Assembly: GCA_018398585.1 (NCBI GenBank)
Contig: JAGTTD010000015.1
Location: 6,701,001-6,765,000 of the forward strand
From: Simmondsia chinensis
Taxonomy: Eukaryota; Streptophyta; Magnoliopsida; Caryophyllales; Simmondsiaceae
DNA length: 64,000 bases
Reading direction: 5' to 3'
Within the stretch, counting starts at the first letter, position 1, and every line of letters starts with the position of its first letter. The notes below the pieces were generated by a model. The model had not been told where the DNA came from. It did no database searches and saw only the letters and a list, made by a program, of their open reading frames with translations. A program made the translations under genes and the position numbers. This document shows, one piece after another, positions 33,010-45,049 of this stretch.

Positions 33010-34070
33010 AACATTACTATTAAATACAGCAAATTCTCGCTGCTTTTAATTTAACAAAATAGCCCTTTACACTTCACAATTAAATAAAATACAGCCCCTA
33101 TACTTTTAATTTAAAAAAAAAAAACCCTTGAACTTTATTATTATACACAACTTGAAGTTTATTACCAAATATAATACACCTCTTAGACATTAATAAATCT
33201 GAAATTAAAAATAATTTAGGAAATTAAAAATTTTGAAACAAACAATGGAAAAATAATTATGCAAAATTTTGCAAAAATGTAATAATATGTTTAACTTTGA
33301 TTTTCCAAGTTGTAATAAAAAATTATTTCTCAGAATTAATTTTTAAATTATTAATTTTGTAGAATTTTGTAATTTTAAATTTATTAATCTTAATTTTAAA
33401 ATTTATTTTTAAAAAAATTTAATTATATTTTATCTTATGTTATTTTATAGAAGTTTTTAGTATTTTATTATCTTCTAAATTTATTATATTATTACTATAA
33501 TAAATAAAAATAGCTATTTTGTGCAAATATCAAAAAATTCTCTTATCTTTTATCCAGATACATAAAGCTTTAATATTTCACCTAAAAATATAAAATCTTT
33601 ATCTTTTGTATAAAAGTAGAAAATCCTTTATCTTTTATTTGATACATTTTCTTAATTTTAAATTTATTAAACTAATTTTTACAAAAGTTAAAAGAATATT
33701 ATTATATTTTTGCAAAATTTTTCCACAATTTTTTTCATAATTTATTCTTAAATTTTTAAATTTCGTACATATTTTTAAATTTTAAATTTATTAATGTCTA
33801 AGGAGTGAATTATGTTTAATAATAAAGTTTGGGGGTGAATTATATATAATAACAAAGTTCAAGGGCTATATTTTTTAAATTTAAAATGCAACCGGTATGT
33901 TGTGTTTAATGGCAAAATTGGGGGTGTGTTGTGTGTAATAACAAAGTTCAGGAAGCTGTTTTATTAAACTAAAAGTGGAGGGGGTGTATTGCATCTAATT
34001 ATATAGTTCAGGAAACCATTTTATAATATTGAAAGTGCAGGGGGTATGTTAAATTTAATTGTAAGATTTA
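33010..34070. repeat. Foldback-type element with long inverted arms
   Basis: The left arm (about 33040-33200: CAGCCCCTATACTTTTAATTT, AACTTTATTATTATACACAA, TTAGACATTAATAAATC) is the reverse complement, with divergence, of the right arm (33785-34060: GATTTATTAATGTCTAA-like start, AATAATAAAGTTTGGGGGTG). The right arm is itself made of several repeats of GTGTGTTGTGTGTAATAACAAAGTTC. No coding sequence. It overlaps the duplicated AT-rich block. Confidence 0.6.
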
Positions 34071-34690
34071 AGGTGCCTTTCCATATTTTGTCCAATTCTT
34101 TTCAAGGACAGATTCTTCCTAGGAGCCGCATGAATGACAAGCGGGATAGACAGAATTCGATTTAAAGTAGCATTAGTTGTTTTAATTTAATATCGAATTA
34201 GTTTTTAAAGTTGGATTACTATTTAGAATAGGGTTTTTATACCTATAAATAGGGCCACTAGTTTTTTTTTTTTTTTAATTGGAATAGGGCCATTAATCTA
34301 TAGTTTTAGAAAGTGTTTGATGAATTGAAATAATTTTATGAATTTATGTTTTAAGTTGATCTTTGTAATTTTATCTTGAAAAAGTTCAATAAAATTATAT
34401 AGCTCCTCTTTAAGTTATTGCTAGGGATCCGTAGAATCAAAGAGTTCTAGCCGATCCTTCTCAACCCGACATTATTAGGTGAGATCAATGGGTTAGAGGC
34501 GCTCTATCCTTCCTACCACATCTCATCGAGGTTCGGGTCTGCAGGTTGGATTTTTAGACCAATTTGCATGATTTTCCATTTGATAATATGTGATAATGGT
34601 TTCTATAATAATAAAGTGACGAATATGATGAAAAATCACTTACTCAAAACAAACCAAGCCGTAAATAAATCATTTTATCATTATGCGAAA
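33460..34690 (+). repeat. AT-rich duplicated block, copy 2 (proximal part)
   Basis: Matches 3550-3950 and 6150-7075 in the same order and orientation. It lacks the copia element and SINE of copy 1, showing clean empty sites near 33835 and 34625. It has its own T15-containing insertion near 34260-34305 that partly repeats ATAGGGCCA. The match resumes after the copia element at 41830. Confidence 0.72.
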
Positions 34691-34734
34691 TGACGAAATT
34701 ACAAGGACAATAATAAGTGTTGTATTGTTAGAAT

Positions 34735-36159
34735 TGTGGGGTATATAACATGTACTGTGTTCTAACCCACATCTTATAAAATAAAATATAAAAAAAAGGA
34801 AAACAAATCATGGGTTTTTAAGCCCAAGCATGCAATTAGGTTTTCTATATACATAACTTAAATTTGACAGAGAGATGTGTCGCATAGCACAGAAAATTAC
34901 ATTAAAAAGAGGCGATGTCTGATACAGGCAATTTAGATTCCACATTGGTAGATTATCAAAGGAAATGCCAATTTATATACCCAAGAAGTTACTCCACCCA
35001 TAGCCAACTGGTTTTGGGATGGAACCTCCTTTGGTCTGTATCATTGATATCAGAGTTGTCGATCTTGCACCGTGGATTGCCGGTCATATGAGGGCCGATG
35101 CCGTTCATCGGTCATATGGGGGGCCGATGTCATTCAATGGTCTTATGAGGGCCTATGCGTGACGTGTTGCAAAGTTGATTGCCACATTTCAAGGAGCTCA
35201 TTCCCAGTTTCATGAAAGTTCCTGGGTCTGCTCTGGAGTTGATCTCGGCCTGGTCAAGTCATGGGCCTTGGTCGACGTAGCTGTACAATCTCTCATTCCA
35301 AATCTCAAGTGGTAACATCGGTATTGCAGTGTTCGCCAAAGACAAGAATAACTCTAGTGCAAAGCCATGTCCATTGCATGGTGGTGACGTCGAAATTGCC
35401 GTGTTCACCCGAGACCAGAAATCTAGTGCAAAGCCAACTCATGGAAGCAAGATGCGGAGCGTAATGGTCTGATACAGGAAATTTAGATCCCACATTGGTG
35501 GATTATCAAAGGAAAGGCCAATTTATATACCCAAGGAGTTACTCTGCCCATTGCTAATTGGTTTTGAGATGGAACCTTCTTTGGTTTGCATCATCCAGTA
35601 CACATAAAAGTTCGAGAGAGAGATTGTTAGCGGCCCATCAAATATAGAGAAACAGAGAGAGACTTAGTACACATAAAATTTCGAGAGAGAGATCGTTAGC
35701 GGCACATCAAATATAGAGAAACAAAGAGAGACGTGAGTCTCGGTATCGAATGCGGCGGCTGAAATCTTGAGACCGGGTATGATCTTACAGCAAATTGGAG
35801 CGGGTTTTTTAGGTATTGATTGGACTTAATTGATCAGGAGAATCAACTGTTCTCAGGCCTGGAGAGGTAATTCTTGTATCGCTCAATTTGCTTGTAGGTT
35901 TCAAGTTATGGCAAACATTTTAAAACCATAAACGTTGTAATTGCTATTTTTTATAACGGATTTTGTTGTCGGCTTGCCCTATGGTTTTTTCCTCTACTCT
36001 GGAGGGTTTACTACGTTATATCTGGTGTTGATTTAATTTTTGCATATTTATTTTGTTGTTGATATTTGGTGATATTGGTGTGCCCAATAATTTATGTCTG
36101 TCATTAATATTGGCTTGAATGGTCGATGGGAATTGGGTTTAGGTGTCTAGACCCCAATA
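34735..36159 (+). repeat. 5' LTR of the copia element
   Basis: Contains the 674-bp TRIM and two tandem copies of a segment CGAGAGAGAGATTGTTAGCG...AGAAACAGAGAGAGAC. Its end is mutated (CAATA instead of CGACA). Confidence 0.88.
34920..35593 (+). mobile_element. TRIM retrotransposon nested in the LTR
   Basis: Two 124-bp LTRs (34920-35043 and 35470-35593) start TGATACAGG and end GYATCA, giving a TGATAC/GTATCA terminal inverted repeat. TTGATATCAGAGTTG just after the first resembles the initiator Met-tRNA primer-binding site. The internal 426 bp has no recognisable protein, only a short duplicated phrase (AATCTAGTGCAAAGCCA-like). The right copia LTR lacks it, giving the empty site (about 40370). 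The target duplication is unclear. Confidence 0.83.
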
Positions 36160-36189
36160 AAGTAGTATCAGAGCTAAGGTTTGTTATTA

Positions 36190-39100
36190 GTATGAATAAT
36201 AATGGATGGTAGTAATGGTAGTACAATGATAAAATTGACCGATAAAAATTATTCAATTTGGAAGCTAATGATAGAGGACCAACTTTAGTGTAAGGATTTA
36301 AATGACCCGATTGAGGGTGATTGTAGTAGGCCAGAAATTATGTCAGATAAAGAATGGGAGAAACTGAATAAAAAATCTATTGGGACAATTAGAAAGTGGG
36401 TGGATTTTAGTGTTTTTCACTATATTGCAAGAGACCAATGCCGAGTTATGGAAATGTTTAGAGAGTCAATATCAGAGAAAGACTCCGCTAAATAAAGCTT
36501 TTCCGATTAAGAAGTTAGTCAACTTGAAATTGAAAGAGGGACGATCAATGGTCGAACACTTGAATGAATTTTAGGATGTTATTAACCAGTTGACTGTTAT
36601 GAAAATTACTATTGATGATGAGTTGTAGGCTTTGTTTCTTTTAAGTTCTCTACCTGACAGCTAGGAGATCTTGGTGGTACCTATTAGTAACTCAGTTCCT
36701 GATAGAAAGTTGGCATCGAGTGCCGTAAAAGATTGCTTGTTCAATAAGGAGATGAGGAGAAGAGAGATGGGTGCTAACTGGTTACTGAGAATTGAAGCAG
36801 AAGTAAGAGTAGAGGGTCTAAGGGGCATCATAAGTCTAGAGACAGGTCTAAGTCCAGAGAAACAAAACCAGAGTGCTAGCATTGTCATAAAACTGGACAC
36901 CTGAGAAGAGATTATTTTCTTCTGAAGAAAGAACATAAAGATGAAACAAGTCAAAATAAGGCATATGATAAATAGATTGTAGCTGCAGTGACAAGCGATA
37001 ATAATGATGGCTAGGTAACATTATTTTGTGCTCAGGGGGAGTTCAATCATATAAGTGATCTTGATGTTAAATGGATTGTTGATTCTGGTGTTTCTTATCA
37101 TTGTGTTCCCAAGAGAGAGAATTTTTCTACATACAAAGCAGGTGACTTTTGTACTTTGAAAATAGGCAACAGAAGTGTTGCTAAGATCATTGGGATTGGG
37201 GATATCCGTATACAAACTAGTACTAGTTGCACTGTTATTCTGAAAAATCTGCGATATATTCCTAAATTGCTCCTTAATCTAATTTCTGCGAATGTTCTGT
37301 ACAAAGAAGGTTATATACATCATCTAGGAGATGTAAAATGGAAGCTTACCAAGGGGTCACTAATAGTAGTCAGATGATAGCTTTGTTGTTCATTACACAA
37401 GACACATGTGACAGTGTGCGCTGGTGAATTAAACGCGGTCGAGGATGATACTTCACTGAATTTGTGGCACGGACTGCTAGCTCATGTCAGTGAGAAAGGG
37501 TTACATATATTGGCTAAAAAATCCTTCATTCCTTCACTTGAAGTTAAGCCATTGAATCCTTGTGGTGATTGTTTGTTAAGCAAGCAATATAAAGTCAATT
37601 TTGGTAAACAATTGAAACAAAAACAAACTAAGCTTGAATTGATACATTCTGATGTATATGGTCCTATAGAGGTGGAGTCTCTGAGAGAAAATCGATATTT
37701 TGTTACTTTTATTGATGATGCTTCCCGAAAGAGTTGGGTGTTTTGTTTGAGATCCAAAAGCCGGGTATTTGAAGTCTTTCAGTAGTTTCACGCCATGGTG
37801 GAGACATAGACGGGGATGTTGCTGAAGTATCTCCGAACTAACAATGGGAGATAGTACGTTAACCGAGATTTTAGAAGGTATTGTAAGAAGCATGGGATTT
37901 GCCATGAAAGAACAAAACCAGGTACTCCTCAACACAATGGTGTCGCAGAAATGATGAATAGAACCATTGTGGAGAAAATCAGATGTTTGCTCAAAATATT
38001 GAAGCTGCCTAAGGCATTTTAGGGTGAAGTTATGAATACTGCTGTGTACATCATCAACAACAGTCCATTAGTTCTTGTAAATTTTGACATTCCAAAGAGA
38101 GTGTAGACTGAAAAAGATGTTTCTTATTCTCACTTGAAGATGTTTGGATGCAAAGCCTTCATGCATGTGCTAAAGGAACAAAGATCCAAGCTTGACAGTA
38201 AAGCCATTCCTTGCATAATTGTAGGATATGGTGATGAAAAGCTCGGTTACAGATTATGGAATCTTGTGAAGAAAAGGACTATGAGAAGCAAAGATGTCGT
38301 GTTCATAAACATGAGAATATGGCTGATTTTGAAAAGTTAGAGAAGATTATATGTGCTCCCAGTGGTGTTGCTGATACTACACCGATTTCATCTTCATCAG
38401 GTGCCACAGATGAAGAGCAGGTCTTTGATGGGACAGAACTCGAGAATGACGCTGGGCCAGTTGCAGTTGATGATGCTCTAGGTACAAATGGTGTTAAGCA
38501 GGGGGAGCTAGCCCCCGAACCAGTGATTGTTGAACTGCAGTTGAAAAGGTATGATAGAGAGCGTTGACCGTCTACGCGATATTCTAATTCTGATTATATT
38601 TGTCTTAATGATGAAGGGGAGTCAGAGAGCTACCAAGAAGTGTAGATTCATGAAGACAAGGACAATTGGGTGAAAGCCATGGATGAAGAGATGAATTCTT
38701 TAGAGAAAAATGAAATCTATGAGCTAGTTAATCTTCCTAAATGCAGAAAAGCGCTTCAGAATAAATGTGTGTTCAAGTTGAAAAAGAATGGTGATCAAGT
38801 TGTGAAACTTAGAGCTCGTTTGGTGGTGAAAGACTTTAATCAAAAGAAAGGGGTTGACTTTGATGATATCTTTGCTCCCATTGTGAAGATGAGTTCCATT
38901 CGAGTGGTACTAGGTATGGAAACTAGTATGAATCTTAAACTAGAATAGTTAGATGTAAAGACTGCATTTCTCCACGGTGACTTGCAAGAGGAGATCTACA
39001 TGAAGCAGCCTGAAGGATATAAAGTTTAGGGTAAAGAACACTTGGTTTGTAAATTGAAAAAGAGCTTGTATGGTTTGAAACAAGTTCCTAGGCAGTGGTA

Positions 39101-40155
39101 CAAGAAGTTTGACTCTTTTATGGTGGGTCAAGGGTACAAAAGAACAGTTGCAGATCATTGTGTCTATATAAGGAAATTCGTTTGAGTTAACTTCATCATT
39201 TTACTGCTTTATGTTGATGATATACTAATTGTTGGTCAAGATGCAGATATGATTCGAAGGCTTAAAGAGGAGTTGTCAAAGTATTTTGAAATAAAAGACT
39301 TGGTCCAGTGAAATAGATTTTGGGTGTGGAGATTACTCGTGATAGAGAGGCTGGAAAGTTGCAGTTGTCACAAGAAAAGTATATTGAACGGGTGCTTGAA
39401 AGGTTCAACATGAAGAGTCCTAAACCAGTTAGCACATCTCTTGCCTCACATTTTAAATTGAGCAAACAATCTTGTCTTGTGACCAAGAAAGAAAAAAAAG
39501 AGACGTTTTCTATTCCCTAATCCTCTGTTGTTGGGTCTTTAATGTATATTGTGGTTTGCACCAGGCCAGATATTTCTGAGTAGGTTTATGTCAAATCCAG
39601 GGAAAGCTCATTGGGAAGCAGTGAAGTGGATCTTCAGATATTTGTGAGGTACTTCGAAACAGTGTTTGAGTTTTGGAGGCTCAGGATCAATTCTTGAAGG
39701 GTATACTGATTTTAATATGGCAGGATGTCTCAATAGTAGAAAAGCTACTTGGGGTTATTTGTTCACTTTTGCAGGAGGAGCTGTGTCTTGGCAGTCCAGG
39801 TTGTAGAAGTGTGTTGCTCTCTCCACTATTAAAGCTAAATACATTGTTGTTGTTGAAGCAGGGAAAGAAATGTTGTGGATGAAGAGGTTTCTTCAAGAAT
39901 TAGGTCTAAAACAGAATGAGTATGTGGTATTCTATGACAGTCAGAGTACGATGGACCTGAGTAAAAATTCCATTTACCATGCCAGCACAAAGCACATTGA
40001 TATGAGATATCATTGGTTGCGTTCTATTATTGAAGAAAAGCTGATAATGTTAAAGAAGATTTACACTGACAAGAATATGGTTGATATATTGATTAAGGTG
40101 GTACCTAGTGGCAAGTTGGACCTGTACATCAAGATGGCCGGTGTGGACAAGTAGC
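36190..40155 (+). pseudogene. Tnt1/Tork-like copia gag-pol remnant
   Basis: Gag opens near 36190 and shifts frame repeatedly. A zinc knuckle near 36866-36915 has a stop inside and its last Cys replaced by Tyr. Protease WIVDSGVSYH (about 37074) has Val where the family usually has Ala. Pre-integrase LWHGLLAHVSEKGL (about 37459); integrase with HSD (about 37645), a disrupted second-Asp region (NNG where D-G is usual, about 37840) and GVAEMMNR (about 37940). Reverse transcriptase 38670-39310 with YVDDI (39210-39224). RNase H 39600-40155, including WQS and TKHIDMRYH. More than ten stops. Confidence 0.88.
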
Positions 40156-40202
40156 CTCATGTAGAGTTCTCTCCTCCTCATGGTGGGCTAGAGGGAGAGA
40201 TT

Positions 40203-40801
40203 TGTGGGGTATATAACATGTATTGTGGTCGAACCCACGTATTATAAAATAAAATATAAAAAAAGGGAAAACAAATCATGAGCTTTTAAGCCTATGCATG
40301 CAATACATAACCTAAATTTGACAGAGAGAGGTGCCGCACAGCACAGAAAATTACGTGAGAAAGAGACGGCGTCCAAAGCACATAAAATATCGAGAGAGAG
40401 ATTGTCAGCGGCACATCAAATGTAGAGAAACAGAGAGAAACGTGAGTCTCGGCATCGAATGCGGCGGCGGAAATTTTGAGATTGGGTTTGATCTTGTAGC
40501 AAATTGGAGCCGATTTTTTAGGTATTAATTAGAGTTAATTAATCGGAAGAATCAATTGTTCTTGGATCTGAGAAGGTAATTCTTGTATCGCTCAATTTGC
40601 TTGTAGGCTTCAAGTTAGGGCAAACGTCTTGAAACCATAAACGTCGTAATTGCTATTTTCTATACTGGATTTTGTTATCGACTTGTCCCATGGTTTTTTC
40701 CTCTACTCTGGATGGTTTTCTACATTATATCTGGTGTTGATTTAATTTCTACATATTTATTTTGTCGTTGATATTTGGTAATAGGTATCTAGACCCCGAC
40801 A
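40203..40801 (+). repeat. 3' LTR of the copia element
   Basis: 599 bp, preceded by a purine-rich tract (GAGGGAGAGAT). Lacks the TRIM, the tandem duplication and about 70 bases near the 3' end that the left LTR retains. Confidence 0.9.
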
Positions 40802-40979
40802 AGAATATTGACTGTAATATTGAATCCCAAACTAAAATCAATTTTGTATTGCACAAAAGAATTAAATAGACTAGGATAAACTAATACCAAGTCAAAAATA
40901 TTAACTAAAGAAATACTAATAAATAATGAGTTTTATATTATAACAAATGATCTACTTTTTGAGTTACACTAGAGCTTGC

Positions 40980-41500
40980 AATCAGGACGGGTCGGGTTGG
41001 GTTCGGGTTGGGTAAATGTTAGGTCGGGTCTATCTTGAGTCGAGTCAAAATTCGGATTGGGTCAGGCTCGGGTTGGGTCAAAATCGAGTTCAAGTTGACA
41101 ATGGGTCGGATTAATCTCAAGCCGGACATTCTTGGGTTGAGCCGGATTTCAGCTTGATTTATCGGGTTATTCTGAAGAGTATATCTATTTGTCCTTGAAA
41201 ATTATAACTAAAAATGAAAAGTTAGACTTCTATGTGGACCATTTTGGGTTATAGGACATGTTTGGTTCCGGTCTCGGGATATCAAAGGTCGGGTCAAACT
41301 TTGGTCGAATCTAATTCGGGTCAAGTTATTTTGGATTTCATGTAATCTTGGGTTGGGCCAAGTTCAGGTCAGGCTAAATTCAGGTCGGTTTATTTTCCGG
41401 TTCAAATCCTAATAAATTTAAAATTGTTCAAGTTAGGATCGGGTCAAATAACGGATCAAATAAATCAGATTATCAGATCGGATCACATTTTGCCGGCTCT
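40980..41500. repeat. Second GGGTCGGG-type degenerate repeat element
   Basis: Same organisation as 15655-15990: iterated CGGGTTGGGTT / GGGTCGGGTC, then CCTTGAAAATTATAACT and an AAAGTTAGACTTCTATGTGG-like part. Here it is followed by another GGGTC-rich stretch (41270-41470). Non-coding. Confidence 0.65.
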
Positions 41501-41829
41501 AAGGTACACTAAGAGAAAGGGATGATGATGGTGAGACACGGATTGGGACACCACCACCGACACGGATAGAATAATTTACCACTATCCAACCTGCAGCATC
41601 TTAACAAAATGTCTTACTAATATAATAATTGTTAGATAAGTATAACAGTTATAAATTAATGAACTTTATTGCTAATAAGAAGATTAGACATAGATAATTT
41701 TTAGGATTTCTTACGTTTTAATACTCCGATATTTTTAGAAATAATAAAAAGGACCTTAGCCTCTGTGAATTAATTAATAAAAAGGCCCTCAATTTTTTTG
41801 TTTTAATAAAAAGGCTCCTCTCTATCTTG

Positions 41830-42310
41830 ATGAATTCATTTTCCATTTATAGAGCTAACGTGATCGTTTTTTTTTAATTAATATTGCAGTAAAATAATAA
41901 AAGTACCTTTCAATGCTCTTATTTTTACTTTATAAAAAGATCACTAGCTGTTTTCGCTTAATTTATTTAAAAATATAGTCGTTGAATGGGATCTTTGTCA
42001 TTTTATTCTAGCATTAATAAAAAAAAACAATGACACATCAATTTTGTCGATGAATATGACATCATCATGCCAGACAAGGACCTTTTTAATAATACCAAAA
42101 AACTTATGGGCCTTATATTAATTCAAAAAGGTCATAATTCTTTTATTATTTTCAAAACGTTGCAATATTAAAATGTAATAACTCAAATTTTTATATTTAT
42201 AGAGGGAGGGGGGAGGATTCTTCAAATAAGACTGGCCCCGTCACCGTGTTGGAGCGTGACGGCACTGGTATTCCGATGAGACACGGTTTTTACATGGTGG
42301 CAGCGGCGGA
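41830..42310 (+). repeat. AT-rich duplicated block, copy 2 (middle part)
   Basis: Collinear with 7070-7500, including GACATCATCATG (42058; 7276) and CAAATAAGACTGGCCCCGT (42222; 7430). Confidence 0.75.
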
Positions 42311-43040
42311 TCTATATTGGTTCTAGTCCAGCGAGCCCACCCCGACCCTAGATAAATAATATGTGAACAAACAAAAGTCAAAACTTGCATTCCTAGCTTG
42401 GTGGTCAATGACTGAGGATCCAACATTTTGGACTATTTCTTCCTATCAATTAAATACAATATAATTGAATATTTGTTATTTTAAGAGAAAAATAAAAAGA
42501 AATAATTTTATTATGTAACAATGTTCTCACTAATTTTTGTTAAGGCCTACACATAATTTACTCATATATGTTCTTAAAAATTTTAGTTATATGCAAATTA
42601 TTTCAAATTTTATTTCTAACACTTTTAACCCCATGTCTTAGATCATATAAGTTGTATGTCTGTTGTTAAATTTCACTTAGCCTTTAGGCCCGACCCACGG
42701 AGTTGGCACATATAAGATTCGTATATAAATCCAAGTAGGGTTCCATCCTAAAATCAATTGACATTAAGTGGAGTAACTAAGTGGTCCAAAAAAAGTGAAG
42801 TAACTCACCAAGCTTATATGTTGGTCTCTTCTTTTTCACAATTCTTATGTAGTATTCTACAAAACTCACATATAGAGTCCTCAACATCTATAATCTTATA
42901 TTTATGCATCAATTCTTGTTCAAGCTTATTTTGTAATATTTTTTACAAATAATTCAAAAAATTTTTATTGGACTCTCATAAATCACAAATTCAAATTTAT
43001 CATTTAAAATTATCTTCTTTTCATTACCATATCAACAAAA
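42311..43040. other. Gene-free AT-rich stretch
   Basis: Starts with GGCGGATCTATATTGG, a phrase that recurs in plant repeats, then AT-rich DNA. No gene, tRNA or intact element recognised. Confidence 0.4.
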
Positions 43041-44460
43041 GTATGTTATCCACTGAGAACTTCTATAAAAATATTTTAAACGACGATAATCCCAACTTAA
43101 GTATTGATGCGACATATTCTATTGCAATCTAGGTATATTTAGGCTTGGAATACATTGGATCAAACAGAGGTTGCAAAGAGGCTAAATCAGGCACAATTTA
43201 GACATATTTGAAGACTGCACTGAGAAACCCGATCACATGTGTAAAAGAAGGACCCATCAAGTCGTAATTCATTATCACAAATAGATCTTATAAGGTTTTG
43301 GGAATTAATAGACCAATCGGCACAAGGACCGATTGATCAGCAATCTACTGTGGGACAGAACATATGGTAGGACTTCCAATCAATTGGCCAACAGTGACGA
43401 TCGATCGGTAGCCTATAGTGGGCCAGCCGATCGATCGGCCAAAATCCCGCAATGGACTCTAGGTCACACCACGGGTATAAATAAAGAGGGGGAACCTAAT
43501 TTTCCCTATCTTTTGCCTCGTCTCCTCTCCTTCTCTTATTTCCAAAGCCGACGAGATCCAAGAGTTCTCAAATGCCAAAGCACAGGTGGTCGGAATGCCA
43601 GGGGATCAAAGCAAGGGTGAAAGTCAACGTCAATCGAGGGAGTCATGGTTCATAAGTTTTTCTTCACTTTCTTTTTTAGATTTTGTGATGTGCAAAACTC
43701 CCATGGAGGAGTAGACTTGTGGTTTGGGGGTGAAGGACGGGTAGCCGTTCGAACCCTGGATTTATATTTTATTGTAGACAATGATTTATGTTATGTTATT
43801 TTTGCACCCCTGTGGGGAATTAATTATTGTGATTGGTTTTCTATGGATGAGCTTGTAGCCATGTTTATATTCCCGATTTATTTGCGTTTTGTCTATGTGC
43901 TTGTAGCCTAGACTTTAACATAACAATGTTTTATGCGTGGTTAGCGTTGAGGTTGTACCCAACCCTGAATATAATGTTTTATATAAGTTAACATTGAATC
44001 AGGAGTGAGAAAGGAATTAAGTAGTGCTGTTCAGATAACATATGTTACACCTAGAGTGATAAGATAGATTATGCCCTTAAACTAGTTCATTATCCTAAGC
44101 CCTAATCTAATTGTTAACCCAAGCTTAGTGCTTGTAGTGTAAGCCCTCTAAATCATTGTCATAATAAAATATAATGATGGGATTTGAGTTACGCTTCCCT
44201 GAATTCATTCCCTGAACTATCCTTAATTGATTTGACAACTTTAATTTATTGTTAGTTTTGTTAATTTAGTTAACAAACTGCCCAACCAACAAAATCCCAA
44301 AACCGAATCAGTCATTAATAACTGAATCTGACTTAACACCAATTCCTTGTGGATAAAAAACCCGTATACCTGACTAAGCCACGACGATCTCGTATGCTTG
44401 CAGGTAGATGCTATTAAGACACACTTTAAAAGGGTTCAATCAAGTTTTTGAGGGGGTTGT
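43040..44460 (+). repeat. Probable Ty3/gypsy LTR and leader (solo)
   Basis: Carries a promoter-like GGGTATAAATAAAGAGG (about 43475) preceded by three CGATCGATCGG-type motifs (43350-43440). Near 44350 the phrase AATTCCTTGTGGATAAAAAAC and the following CTTGCAGGTAG resemble the leader found in Athila-type gypsy elements. No coding remnant adjoins it. The open frame at 43645-43911 has no recognisable domain. Boundaries and family are tentative. Confidence 0.4.
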
Positions 44461-44712
44461 ACTAGGGTTGGCAAAATCTGACACGACACGATAGCACGAC
44501 ACAGACATGACACGAAAATAACGGGTTTGGGTAGGGGGTTTTGAAGGCGGGTTGAAGTTGGGTTGACCAGTTTAACTCGTTTAGGTAATTGGGTAGAATT
44601 TAGGTTTGACCGAGACAATTGATCTGTTTATATAGTTATGTTATGCATTTAAGTGATACATTATTGTTATTATATATATATTTTTTTTGGTAGTTAAGAT
44701 AATTTGAACTAT

Positions 44713-44850
44713 ACAACAACAACAACAACAACAACAATAACAAGCCCAGTGCCACCAAGGGCTCCCGCCAAGGGCAAGGTCTGGGGAGGGTAGGTGTACG
44801 CAGCCTTCCCCCTTCAGGGGGCTATCCTGAAGAGAGGCTGTTTCCTTGGA
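44713..44850 (-). mobile_element. Au SINE inside the hAT element
   Basis: Seven CAA-type repeats, CCCAGTGCCACCAAGGGCTC, GGTCTGGGGAGGGT, TGTACGCAGCCTTCCC and GAGGCTGTTTCC are all present. Confidence 0.85.
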
Positions 44851-45049
44851 CCCCAAGCCGAAGAAAATGGTCTTGCATCCATCAACCAAAAGACCTGGCA
44901 AACATCAGAAAGCATAAGTATGGCCCACACCCAAAAAAAAAAAAAAAAAAAAAGAAGGGGGAAGATGAGAAATGGAAAGAGAACGAGAGAGAGGATGAGA
45001 TAGGGATAGAAAGATAGAAAGGGATAGACAGATAGAGATAAAAGAAAAA

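Larger units (their letters stand above)
34735..40801 (+). mobile_element. Ty1/copia element with perfect target duplication
   Basis: Terminal TGTGGGGT and ACCCCGACA, with target duplication AGAAT at 34730-34734 and 40802-40806. The left LTR (34735-36159) is enlarged by a TRIM and a roughly 70-base internal tandem duplication (35600-35735); the right LTR (40203-40801) is 599 bp. The primer-binding region TAGTATCAGAGCTAAG follows the left LTR. Gag-pol order and motifs are those of Tnt1/Tork-like copia elements. It carries many stops and is inactive. Confidence 0.92.

Noticed and set aside
43645..43911. 88-residue open frame as a gene
   Set aside because: No domain or homologous exon recognised; sits in a gypsy-like leader region, and similar-length frames occur by chance.
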